Positions 52,601 through 64,000 of a DNA stretch of 64,000 bases are shown piece after piece; position 1 is the first letter of the stretch, and every line of letters starts with the position of its first letter. The position numbers were made by a program, and so were the translations under genes. The stretch comes from Trogon surrucura (Eukaryota > Chordata > Aves > Trogoniformes > Trogonidae), in contig CM036627.1 in assembly GCA_020746105.1 (NCBI GenBank), forward strand, positions 1,488,001-1,552,000, written 5' to 3'. The notes beneath the pieces are model-generated. The model was given only the letters and a program-made list of their open reading frames with translations, did not search any database and was not told where the DNA came from.

Positions 52601-55600
52601 CCCGTCCTTGACTTTTCCGTAGAGGTGAAAATTAAGAAGTTGAGCATATGCAGGACGAATGTGGCACTGCTGCCTCGTGGTGACAGCCATACAACCTCCC
52701 ATCTCAAAAAACTCCACCTTCTTGTTCAGCTGCCAGAGGTTCTTTCAGGCCTCCATCCATCAGCCTTGCCCCTGCACCCTGGGGCATTTCTCGCTCACCT
52801 CTGCTTACTGGCTTTGACCCACTCCAGGCACAGAAACTGTCCGGTCTCTGCAAATAAAAACCCAGAAGTCCTTTGTCTACCTCAAAGGTCAGTTCACTGA
52901 ATACTAAAGCAGCACAACCCATCAGTTTTCCACCCAGAGGTAAAAAAAAATAATTCTAATGACATGTTTTAAAAGGGTTTTAATCGCTAAACTCAGACCT
53001 TTAAAAAAGTTATGAGCACATGCTACTCCAAGGATTTAACTTACCAAGGATTTAATTTATAAAGTTCAAGTTCCTCTAGCCTGCAACCCAGCTGAACTTT
53101 AGTATACTTGCAGACTCAAGATCTTGCGTAAATCTGCAAGCTGCACTTGCTTCAAATTAGAGCGCAAAATTTAATGAAGTTAAAGCTGTGTAAGTTCAGA
53201 GCTGCACGCACCTATTCCAGTTTGCACACACAAAGCTGGGCTTGAACACAACCGCACTCACTCCCAGGTGGTAGCTCAACAGTGTCAACAAGCACCTTGC
53301 GCTCAGGGCCAGTTGCTCCAACCCAAGATTACATTTACCAGCTCCGGGGCCAAGGCACCTGCCAGGCCTGCGCAGCTTCACAGCAGCCACAACACGCAGC
53401 CCCACCGCCAGCGCTGCTCCAGCCGCGAGCGCAGGGCAGCCGAGCATCATTCACTCGGCCACCTTCACTCCCCCCACTGCCTCCTGCACCGCCAGGCTTC
53501 ACAGCAGCCGTGATGAATGAACAAGCAAGCCTATCAGATTATTTCTTTCCTCTAAAACCGAATTTATGAATGGAAATTATGAACAGCAGGCATCTGACCA
53601 GCACTTAATACCCCACAACTTCAGCGCTCAGTACTCCTGCCTCCTCGAAACAGAGGACACGGCACGCTGGCCGTTCGCTGCGGGCAGACGGTGCCATGCC
53701 TGGCTCTGCCACCCCAGCCCACCTCTGCAGGCAGCTGGGTGAGATGCGATCCAAAAAGCAGAGAATTTAGCCATTTTCTTCTCCAGTAACATACTTGATT
53801 CACAGGCACAGCACCGTCCGTAAGCACCTATATCTATTCTTAAAGTTTTCATATTGTCATGTTTTTTTTTCTTAAACACGTAGCGGAGGGCACATGACCT
53901 ATCCTAGTACAAAGTACTGAAGCCACAGCCACACAGGTCACCAAGTTCAGCACCCTAGTAAGACAATTTGCAGAACACCTGCACACATTCATTATTCAAA
54001 ATATGTCTGTTTCGAACATCCCAGGAAACTGCAAAGTTACACCACTCCTTACTTTGTAAAAGTCAGAAACCAAAAAGGCTGTCCTTGATTAAATCTAGAA
54101 CAGACTTGAGAAAAGCTGAATTAAACTTCTGACTTTGCAAAAATCATAGCAGCAGAGAATTATATTTAAGACAGAAAGCTACGAAAGCAATATTCACTGA
54201 GATACCCGCACTGTCAAAAATCACCTGTAGGCTACAGCACAGAAGTGGCTAATATCTTTCAGCATCCAACAATTTACTGAACTATGCTTGTATAAGTCTC
54301 ACGCTAATGTTACCCACAATTACTTGTCTGATGGGTCCTTCGAGAAGGAGACACTGTCCAAGAGCACTACAGAACTGGACTCTCATTCCTCTGAACCACA
54401 TCATGCATAAACATGTCAGTGGGAGAGCAGATGTCTGCATTAAGGGAATTAAAATGTGTTCTCCTGATGGACAGACCATCTCTTCCAGAAGAATACCATG
54501 CGTACTCAAGCTATCCCCTCATCCTGTGCTGGGCTTAACTTGCTGCAAAGCTACTGGTATTTGAAGTGTTCGGCAGTAACTAAGATCTTTTCTGAAGTGA
54601 CAGATAACAATTATTAGGCTCTGCGCTGCAAATAGCCTGAACATCTGGAGCTATCGATCGACAACACCCAAATACGCATACATGTGTCCGAGTGTTCATG
54701 GAGAGAGCGCCTGCACACAGTGAACCACTGCACACACAATCTAAACTTTGTTTTTCCATTAAGCTACAAGTTTCATCAACTCAAAGACACAAACCATGAT
54801 GGCACACGAGTCTCACATTCTTAATTGCTCCAGAAGAAGCACACTTCTAGCAACAAAAAAGATGCAGTCCATGGAGACGTGCACTGGAAGCTAAATGGGG
54901 ACTGCTTAAATTTATCGGCGCTAAACAAAACAAATTATCAGGTTTTTCATTTTTGTTCTCAGTCGGAGAGATCAAGAGTATTACAATTTTTTTAGCCGTC
55001 GTTAACCAGGAAAATTGACTACTCACAGAGTAGTAATCAAAAGTTTTCAGTAAGAGATAGTTGTCCAAATATCTTCATGGATCAGGGACTTAACTACTTA
55101 GGTTACCAACTCTTCAGGGTCAGCATTTTCAGCATGACAAAATGGTAAATTAGAAGATTAATTTGAAACTGAAATTTCACTATAAACTGCATTTATACAA
55201 ACTTCTGTCTGATGTAATTAAGCACACACAAACCAGCATTTCCAAATTGCTGCAAAAAGAAAAAAGTGCTTTTTCTTATATTGTCGGCACATTTGTTGAT
55301 TACTTGGGATTTTTTTTTTTATTTTACTCAGTAAGCCATCTCTGGTTGTTAAATGCAACTGAAAGTTTCTGCTCAAAATATCACTTTCCATATTTTTAAA
55401 ACTAGATAGGTCAATCCCACTTCATTCACTTGCTGAATGGAAGAGACAAACACACTTTTTTCTCAGCTGCCAATTAATTTCTCAGCTTTTCATGAGTTTA
55501 CCACTGAACTATACATCTGAAATCAAACATAATGAAGGTAAACCTGCAAAGCAGGCTCTTGGAGCCAAAATCTGGCTTAGGTCTTCAGCGAACTGTGTTT

Positions 55601-57299
55601 CCAGGTGTGCAGCTGCAACTACTGCCAGTGATTAATTTGACTGTCTTATAAATATCAACTAATTTATTTAGCTTACATGACCACTAATAGTAACTGTAGG
55701 CCCTAACACAGCTCACCACTTATAATGCTAACAGGCTTAACGCAAAAATACGTAAATAGTAAAGAAAAAAGGCATACTTTTCATGTAACCTTAATGAAAG
55801 AAACACCACGCTTTGTCAGACACAGCCTCTGACTCCGCAAGATTGTTTTCAAGTGACTTTTGGCCTTTGTTACAGACAGTGCCACCACAGCAGAAAAAGC
55901 TGCAGCTTTCACGCGAGGGCTGAGCAGCCTCACAGGCACCTCAGCCCACGTTCATACAAGCACAAGGACCACAGAGTGATCATTTACCTTTCGTTGAGAA
56001 ACCCTTTGAGAAGCACAAAGCATCTCAATGTGAACACAATGTGGGAGACGGCAGTGCCAGGCCCAGGATGCTGTGCAAGTACCAAGAAGAAGAGGTCCCT
56101 GTGGCAGGGCACCTGTCTTGCCAGGGAGCCTCTCACGAGGACGCAGAAGGGACACCGACTGGCATCTGCCGCCTGTGTGTTCTTCCAGAGAAACTACTGC
56201 CTGCACACCACCAGCACGGACAACAGCCTGGTCTTGCCAGAGGACGTCCAGCCCTGAAGAAGAAACCTCGAGTCCCAGTTTCAGGTTGCCTCCAGGCACG
56301 GGACTCCCACGGCATCCAGCACCACCTTGCCCAGTTCTTCCGCCGGCTTAATAAGTGTCCAAGCATCTCGAGTACTCCTCTCCGCTGAATTAGCAATCAA
56401 ACTAGCATGTAGGTCTGGTGGAGGGAGTTGTCACCCGTTTTCAAAGGACATTAAAAAAGGACTTAAGATTCCATGTACATAAAATATTAAATAAACAATA
56501 AAAGTTCTCAATTTATAGGCCTTGCAACAGTTACCACTTGTAGTATCAAGTAACTGTCTTTTAAGTCCATATTCTAATACAGTAACGGTTCTGAAGAGGA
56601 AGGGAGAAAGCACACAGGAGTATTTTCAGTGCAGTCACAAGGACTACTCCAAGTATTTTCAGGTGACTTCTAAACAAGGTGAGAAAATGAAGCAGAAAAA
56701 TTGCCCATCCTACGATCCAACACCCTGCTCACAAGCTAACTCTTGTTCGTCCAAGGGATGCTCAAGGCAGACACTTCCAGGCGACCTCATACTAAGGGAA
56801 AGTTCCAACAGTGTGTTTCTATTGCTGGTAGCTTTAAAAATAATTTAACTCACTGCTATACAGGCAACCGAAGCAATGAACTGTAATTCCTGCTGTCCAG
56901 CGCAATCCAACTTTCTCACTGGCAGGAGTCCCAACCACCTTATAACGGCACTCGGGAATCTTTTACTAAGAAATACAGATTGCCTCCACGCCTGTGAGAC
57001 CATCCATCAAAAAGGACAGCCATAAATCACAAATCTTGGCATTTAACCACAAATTTCTTCTCAGGGGGAGATACGAATACGTCTCATTTAATAAACGAGT
57101 TGTTCCCAGAAACAAGATTTTCTTCTCCAACTTGAAGTACCTGACGATCAGTAAGCAATACCATCCCCAGCCAGCTCGAGGGAAAAGCTAAGCAAGATCT
57201 GTCACTCTGGGGGAGTACGCTTCGAAAAATCCATGTCCACAGACGCTTCCCCGCCTCCACAAGCGCCAAGCACCGCGCTGTGCCCTGTGTTTACAGGTT

Positions 57300-57334
57300 A
57301 GAGTTAGAAAAAGCTATAGAGTTAGAAAAAGCTA
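57300..57334. repeat. 17-bp tandem repeat, 18-bp period
   Basis: AGAGTTAGAAAAAGCTA occurs at 57300-57316 and 57318-57334, identical copies. Confidence 0.95.
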
Positions 57335-60300
57335 ACAGCCCACGCAGCACGAGCAACTGAGGCCACTCACTGAGTGGGATCTCGAGCAGGTCCAAAGGGA
57401 GAGCCCGGCAGATGTGGCACCCACGGGAGGTCCCTCCACCAGGGCCAGGTCCCACCCGCAGAGACCGTCCCCATTCCCGGTCCTGCCTGCAGCAACACTT
57501 GGCCTCCCCACCCTCCGACTGGTACCACGTCACCGCAGCAACCACAAGTGATTAAAAACAAGCACCAGCGAAAATATTCGGGAAGTTTTGAATGTTTTTT
57601 TCCCACTGTCTTAATGATTAAACATTCAACAACAGAAAACACTTGGCAGCTTACTGAAAGCCTGTTGATGGCACAGCAGCTGATAACAAGCATCCTGCTT
57701 GATGACAGATAATCCTTTTTCCATTAAATCAAGAAAGCATTAAAATTGAGATACTGGCTAACTCCATTTAGAACAAAACAAACCCAACCCTCAGAATTCC
57801 CAAAGATCTGAGGCAACACAACAAAACAGCACTTTCAGAATTTTAAATTGTACTTTGGGGATTCTTCTCACTGGCTTGAAAACACCAATTCGTGGGCTGG
57901 GCTCTTTCTGGGTGACAGAGTATTGCATTTTCATCTATTCGATGTATGTTCTGAATCACCTGCCAGTAACTTTTCAAACATACAACCCAGCATCCTACCT
58001 GGACTGCTCCAGAGGCAAGTTAGAAAACTACCTTCACCTCCTCATGTTCACAGTTTAAAAGGGAGTTCCTTATTTATACATAAGGCTTCGTAATAGTGGA
58101 TATTAGAAAGGCTTGAAAGAAAAAAAAACAAATTTGGATCCTCATCTGAATTTTGCAGCTCTGGCCCTTCTCCAAATAGTTCTGTTCAGCAAGTGGCGGC
58201 GAGAAGTAACAAGAGAAGGCAACATACACAAGTTATGGGGTCTGTATAAAAATATTAAGCTCAACTCCTGTTCTCAAAACTACACAAACACAAAAAAAAA
58301 GACTAATAAAACCACCCCAAGATGCAATTAATGAAGAGATTAATCAGTGCCTCACTACAAATTTGATCCCCGAAACCTGAGCAGTACTGTCATCTCACCC
58401 AGTTACGGTATTTTTTCTGATTAATTTATATGCAATCCAGAAAATATTAGGGGGCGGGACTCGCCAAAGGCATACAGACACAGGCAAATCAAAGAGAACT
58501 GCCCCGAAAGGCAAGCAACCCAGCTACGGAGGCCTGGGATGGCAATCCTGTGCTCATTAAGAACCCACTAGGAATGCTGCTCTGAATCACAATGTCACAC
58601 CATTTGACTTGCTCTCAACCAAGGGAGCTCCTGCGGTGGAAAGTAAAATGTTTACGAAACAAGGAATTGCATATGTTTGATGTTGTGAAGTCAACAATTT
58701 AATGCACTCCTATGCATTTTAAATGAACGGCAGTAAAACTTGGCCAAATCTTCCATTACTTGAATACTGGTGTTCCCTCAGATGCTTTACTAGATCCTAT
58801 TGTTTCAGGAAACAAAGACAAACAAAACCCACGAGCAAGAGTGAAAAATCCACCCTTCCCAAAAGCAGATTTGTAAAGATCTTTTTTTTCTGCAAAGCTA
58901 TTCCATCCAATTCAGAGCTAGGATATTCAATAAAACCTCAACTCCATTCTCAAAAGGTCACATAAAGGTCAGCATTCATTTTATTCAGGTTTATTTTCTA
59001 ACCTTGTAAAAATGCCTGCAGACCAAATTGGCTTCCACACCTGCTGACCTAGAAACTCCACCACCGTGGTGGCCGTGCCCTGTTTTGGAAAGTTGCTTCT
59101 CCTCCCACGCCGATCTGGGACTGATTGCTGGGCGCCGCTGACCTGTCCGCTCCCGGCGGTCGGCGGCACGGAGGAAGGCTTTCCTGAGAGCAAACGGATG
59201 GATTTCAGCAGAGACTAGTAAACGCTTTTTTCAGCCGCTTTGGCGAGCAGGTATTCTTCCAGGGGGCTTCCCCCCCAAAAGGAAGGTTTCCTCCATACAG
59301 GAATGTGTAGTAACAGTTAAAGAACACACCTGGACCTCATGCAGAGGATCAGAAGATCTCCAAAACAACTCACAGAGGGGATGGAGCAGCCATCCTCCAG
59401 GGGGAAAAAACCAAAAAGTCAACTGGAAAAAGAGACGAAGGGTATAGGCTTTATTTCATCCAATTCAAGATCTGCACCACAGATGGTTACACTCTGGCAC
59501 ACAGCATAAAATTTATTTACAGTCAAAGACAAACAGACACATGAAGTCATCAGATGGACCGATTTACAGAAACGTCTTCCCCAGGAGATGGCCCTCACCT
59601 CGGAAGTGCATTTTTCTCCACAATGGCTACAAGGGAGCTACCTTGACCAGCTTGTACAGAAACAGATGGAGCCAAGCGAAACAATTCCCACTTTCTGTTC
59701 CTATCCATTTGGGGAAGCAGAGTGTGAAGGAGAATGACACGCTGCTAAAGGCTTTGCCCAAGGAAGGCTGACCTTCCCTAAAATCATAAAGAACTACTCT
59801 AAAATATGGTCAACACTTGGGATTTTTTTCCTACGTATCTGACTGCTTATGTACCACACTGGGAAAGAGATTTGGGACAGGCAAGTCTTGCCATCATCTG
59901 TAAACAATGGAACCAGAAAGCCAAGGAAAACTGGGTTAGTGACACGAAATTTTTGCAGTTTTCCATAGCATCCCTCAGCTGAGGGGCTCAAAATATTTTT
60001 TCAAAGGAGCTAAACATGCTTCTGATATTATCTAGTGAAATAAGTGCAGCTTGTACACCCATCAATGACAATTATTAGCTCTTCCTCACAATAATCAGTG
60101 ATCTTTTATGGAAGAATTACAAGTTTTGTTTCCCCGCTTCCAACAATGAATTAACCAGGATGAAGGAGGGAACGGTAGCTGGTACACTTTGGGCTCGGGC
60201 ACAAAATAACCACAGGGATTCTGTAACCAGTTACACAAAATTTTAAGCTCTCCACTCATTTTTGACAGACCATTTAGCAACACAGAGAGGGTTGGGGTTT

Positions 60301-62212
60301 TTTTATTCCTCTCTTATTTCCTGCCTCCCTCTCCTGAGCTACAGAAAACTTAGAAAGAGTAAATGCAGAGGGGGATTGGTCTACACATTAATCCAACCTG
60401 ACTAAAGAAATTCATGTTTCAAAAAAAACAGAGAGTATGATAGTGCAGAAAAGAACTACTAAAAATGTGTTTTCACCCGCATTTGCGAAGAGCCTGAAAC
60501 ATACACTCCTTGAGCTTCCCTCTTCATTGCCAGGTATTTTTAATAAAATATGAAGGCCGACAATCATTTTTTTCTGCTGACCTAACCATACAAATAAGCA
60601 GCAATTCCTATTATGAAAAAATCTCAATGGCATTTCCCAAACTGCAGAACATTTGCTCTGCCAACAGCTAAGTGACGATCCACACTTGCTGACAATGTTT
60701 AACGAGGAGTGATGGACACAATTGCAGGAGGGAGCAGGAATGATGCAAGTCAGAAGAAAGAATGAAGCCTTTCAATGATTGGAAAAAATATTGGTGTTAT
60801 GATCAGCTAATCTGGTTTTCTAGCATAATACCAAGAGCCCCAAACTAACAAGGGCACAACTCACCTCCTACTCCGCCTCTGGCATGAGACAAACTGGGCC
60901 TTGGGACATATAATTTTGGCACTGCCTGGCCTAGCTCATGTGGTTTTCCAATACAGCTTCTAGCTAGAAAAGCAATTTGAGGACAAAAATTATGGATCTG
61001 AAACCCACACCCACATCCAACTGAAATGGCTGCAAAAGCGACGCTTTGTGTTTGCCAGTCCACGCCGCCTGGTCCTCAGCTCGGTTTCCACACGAGATAC
61101 TGGGGAGGGGGAGGAGAGAAATTAATCTCTCGGGCAGAATTAGATTTAAATTCTAACAGATGCCTTCAGGACAAAAAGGGCCAAGATGTAGGCAAGGTGA
61201 AAGAAGCTGGGGCCAACCCATGCACCAGATCACTAGTTACAACCATAAACAAGTACTCATTGAAGAATCACCACCCGTTAGCCACAACAGGGAACCAAAA
61301 AAAAACCCAAACTCCATCCTTTCCTTCCATGTTCACAGCTACAGGCTGGATTTTAGATTAACACAGTGAGCACGAGGATTAATTGCCTAAAGCCAACAGT
61401 GAGAGCAGACCCTCAGCCGGCACCTTCCTCCCTCGGCCATCTCCACAGCTCCATCCTCGTGCCACGCTGCTCTTACACTCGTACATCAGTGGCTGCCTTC
61501 AGCTATAGGACATTCTTTGGCAGCCTAATACAACATTGAGTAGACTCTGTCTTCAGCACCATATGTTTGGGTATAGAAACATCACATACAAATAATGTAT
61601 ATTTGGTAATACAGTACCCTCACGCGAAGAAAATAATTGAAACCCCGTTAGTCTATATGCTCCGACAGCTGACTAGGGAGGGTTTTCCCGCCTCGGGCTC
61701 TAAAGTCTGGACAAAAAGCTATTAATAAATATGAAAGCTTTAATGAATCTAAAGAGAAATAAAACCAGGCAGATTAAGGCCCCGTGTCCAGTGAAGACCA
61801 GGGCAATTTGCAAACCCGCCCAACCTGACGCTAATCAGCCAGGCTGGGCTCCCAAAGACGCATTCTCCCCGTCTAGACTTCTAATCCGTCAATGGGAAAA
61901 GACATCTAATATTATTTCTGCCCGTTTCGTCAACGCCGTAAGAACACATCCAACTGCCTCAGCAACTCAGACCCGCAACGCGAAACAAAAACGGACCACA
62001 CTTTCTTCGCTGAATCTGTTCCAGTGGGTCAGACAGGGAAAAATACAGCTACATGTGTGATGAACTTCAATTTTTGTAACCGAACAGCAGTTAAATAGCC
62101 ACATGTGATATTGTGATGCAAATAGAAACTTCCTGACTTGTTTTTAAGCAGAGTTGAATAACTCTTTTATCTTTCACTCCTCAGTCCAAACTAACAGTCA
62201 CTTTCTGTGCAA

Positions 62213-62240
62213 AAAAAACAAACAAACAAAACCAAAACCC
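62213..62240. repeat. A-rich (AAAC)n simple repeat
   Basis: An A run followed by AAAC units and related A/C text. Confidence 0.8.
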
Positions 62241-64000
62241 AGGCCGGACTCCCAGCAAGCGTATTTTTAAGTCTTTAGTACCTATGCTGAGCACACCTGC
62301 AATTTCAGCCAGCAGGACTTAACCTACTGTTTCATTTTAAGGGACTCCACGTGTTCACAATTACTTGAGCTACTTTTGCCTAACTACATTTTAATTTAAT
62401 AAACAGAATAAATTCAGTATGAGTTGCGATACTGAGTAACTCATTGTCCCTCTTGAGGCCTACATCACACACTATATTTATATTTGCACAGTGGAAGGAC
62501 AAGCACAGACTTGTTTGTGATCCTCAAGCCCAGCATTTCAGTAGCTGCTATATTTTGCTATACTACTATTTCCACTGACAATATAATTTGAAGACTGAAA
62601 CCCCATTTTTAAAAAAACAACAACAATCAGAACCAACTAAAATCATCCATCCACTAGGCACAAACGTGTGGGAGAAAAGAGGCGGGGGGGAAACAATACA
62701 GAAGAGGGCTAATCCGTACGCGCTGAACCCCTTGGGAGGCAAGCGAGGAATTCAACGCACCAACCTGTCAGCGCACACAACTGCCACGGCAGGGGAAGGG
62801 AGGAGGAAGAGGAGGGAAGGCAGAAAAGAGGAAGCTCTCTTCTGCACGTTGCACCTAGTTCTGCAACAAGAGCACTGCCATTTTCACCAGCAGCCTTCCA
62901 CGATCCCTCCCGCTATTCAGCCAGCACGCAGCACCCGCCGAACACAACAGCAGATCCCAGACTGCAACTACGGAAGGAGACTTCCCACTGTTTACTCCGA
63001 GTGCGGCGTGCACGACTTCCCTGGCAGCGCTCCTCATCCTTGCTGCTCAAAAACAACCGCCGCATCTGCATGAGGATGCGAATCAACGTCGAACTCCAGC
63101 CTCGAATGAAGGCTGCTCGATCGCAACGCAGGAACGCACCATTCCCGGCAATCCCAAACAAACGAGTCGAAGAAGTCAAAAGAAACGGTTTTCTGATTAA
63201 AAATAACCTTATCTCCAAAGACGGAATTTCAAAGGGTATAACCCGCAGGGGAGGGATACTGCCTGAAAGCAGCAGGGAAGTGCCTTCCTGGAGCAGGAAG
63301 CAGGTAGCCAGGAGGAACACCTGCGCGGAGGTCAGGAACGTCTGTGACAGTGCCCAGAGACAGGGCTGCGAGGTGCTGGCAAAACCTCTGCTGGCCACAG
63401 GCACCTGGCGAGCCGCTGTCACCAGGCAAAACACTGCATTCCTTTGTACCGAGCCTGGGCTCGGGCTAGTCGTGAGGTTTACCTGAATGAAACAGGCAGC
63501 TTTCATTTAAAAGGCTGACATCCGCGCTGTTTTGCCTTGAAAAGAAACCTCATCACAAAAGCAGAGGTTTTACTTAGTAGCCATTTTGTCTTCAACTTGG
63601 ACATGATACCTAATCTGAGCGCAATGTAAACACGCTCTCCGAGGCTCATTTCCAAGCGGCGTGCTCATGGAAAAGGAAGAAAATATAAAACGGCCATTGC
63701 TAAATACCGTAATAAATGAGGAGGGTGTGAAGATTCCGTGATGTAAACAGACATGAAATGCTGCAGTTTGTATTCCTTCCCTAGGTCACATTGCAGAGAA
63801 AACCAAAACAAAAGGTAGCAAGCGTGGATTAAGGACAATGAATTACTATTGACCGTTTAGATTAAAAAAAACCAGCCAAACAATCAATGGGATTCCAGCA
63901 TACTGTGCAATAAAAGAATCTGAAGGTAAAATTGTATTCAGATTCTTTCTTTTCCGGCTATATCAATTCAAAGCATAAAATTTAACTATATAATGAAGTA

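Larger units (their letters stand above)
42920..64000 (-). other. RFX7: RFX7 5' large intron (part, at least 21 kb)
   Basis: It ends with the acceptor CACGTCTAG before the micro-exon. I searched the minus strand for the preceding exon (expected to end HKIKNSI plus TG before GT) and did not find it. AT-rich sequence alternates with moderately GC-rich patches (47260-47580, 51780-52260, 53330-53510, 55900-56380, 57230-57545, 59050-59170, 62640-63480). Open frames in these patches match no protein I know. A homopurine run lies at 62791-62820. No CR1 was recognised here. Confidence 0.75.

Noticed and set aside
56041-56388. 115-codon open frame on the plus strand
   Set aside because: Low-information sequence with a competing frame on the other strand; no homology recognised.
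62588-63506. 161-, 161- and 197-codon open frames near the right end
   Set aside because: The patch is GC-rich; no domain, no splice-site support and no match to the RFX7 N-terminus.

Overview
This is vertebrate nuclear DNA, most likely avian. The evidence is AT-rich introns, several CR1 non-LTR retrotransposon fragments with the typical ATTCTGTG-like 3' ends, and two recognisable genes with canonical GT-AG splicing. A crocodilian or turtle cannot be excluded, because they also carry CR1. There is no sign of bacterial, viral or plasmid sequence.

The main gene is RFX7 (regulatory factor X7, a winged-helix transcription factor) on the minus strand. Eight coding exons can be placed from about 42.9 kb down to the TAA stop at 15389: 42886-42919, 34730-34812, 33028-33150, 26073-26189, 23312-23396, 22504-22711, 19646-19941 and 15389-18694. 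All reading-frame phases agree across the seven introns. Together they encode 1416 residues and the last base of one more codon. The N-terminal exon or exons (roughly 50 residues by comparison with my memory of the human protein) are not in the window and should lie beyond 64000, so 42920-64000 is the end of a long intron. One intron, 23397-26072, is not GT-AG. It begins ATATCCTTT and ends AC with a CCTTAA branch-site core, which is a U12-type (minor spliceosome) AT-AC intron, and it cuts the RFX DNA-binding domain. The 3' UTR appears to run from 15388 to a strong poly(A) site near 11450.

About 9.2 kb downstream of RFX7, on the same strand, is a CpG island (about 1500-2700). It holds the first coding exon of the short NEDD4 isoform (2237-2281, MAASPVEVFGLPGDE, followed by a GTGAGG donor), with two CCAAT boxes and two GC boxes upstream of the ATG. 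The rest of NEDD4 would lie to the left of position 1. The same-strand order RFX7 then NEDD4 matches the mammalian arrangement as I remember it.

The remaining sequence is intergenic or intronic. It holds five CR1 pieces, several short tandem duplications, simple repeats, an AP-1 motif cluster (5834-6027), and two CpG-rich intronic islets (about 31920-32040 and 35860-36130) that could be regulatory or cryptic promoters. I found no convincing RNA gene and no wholly novel system. The most notable observation is the minor-spliceosome intron inside the DNA-binding domain, together with the 34-nt micro-exon and the intronic promoter-like islets.
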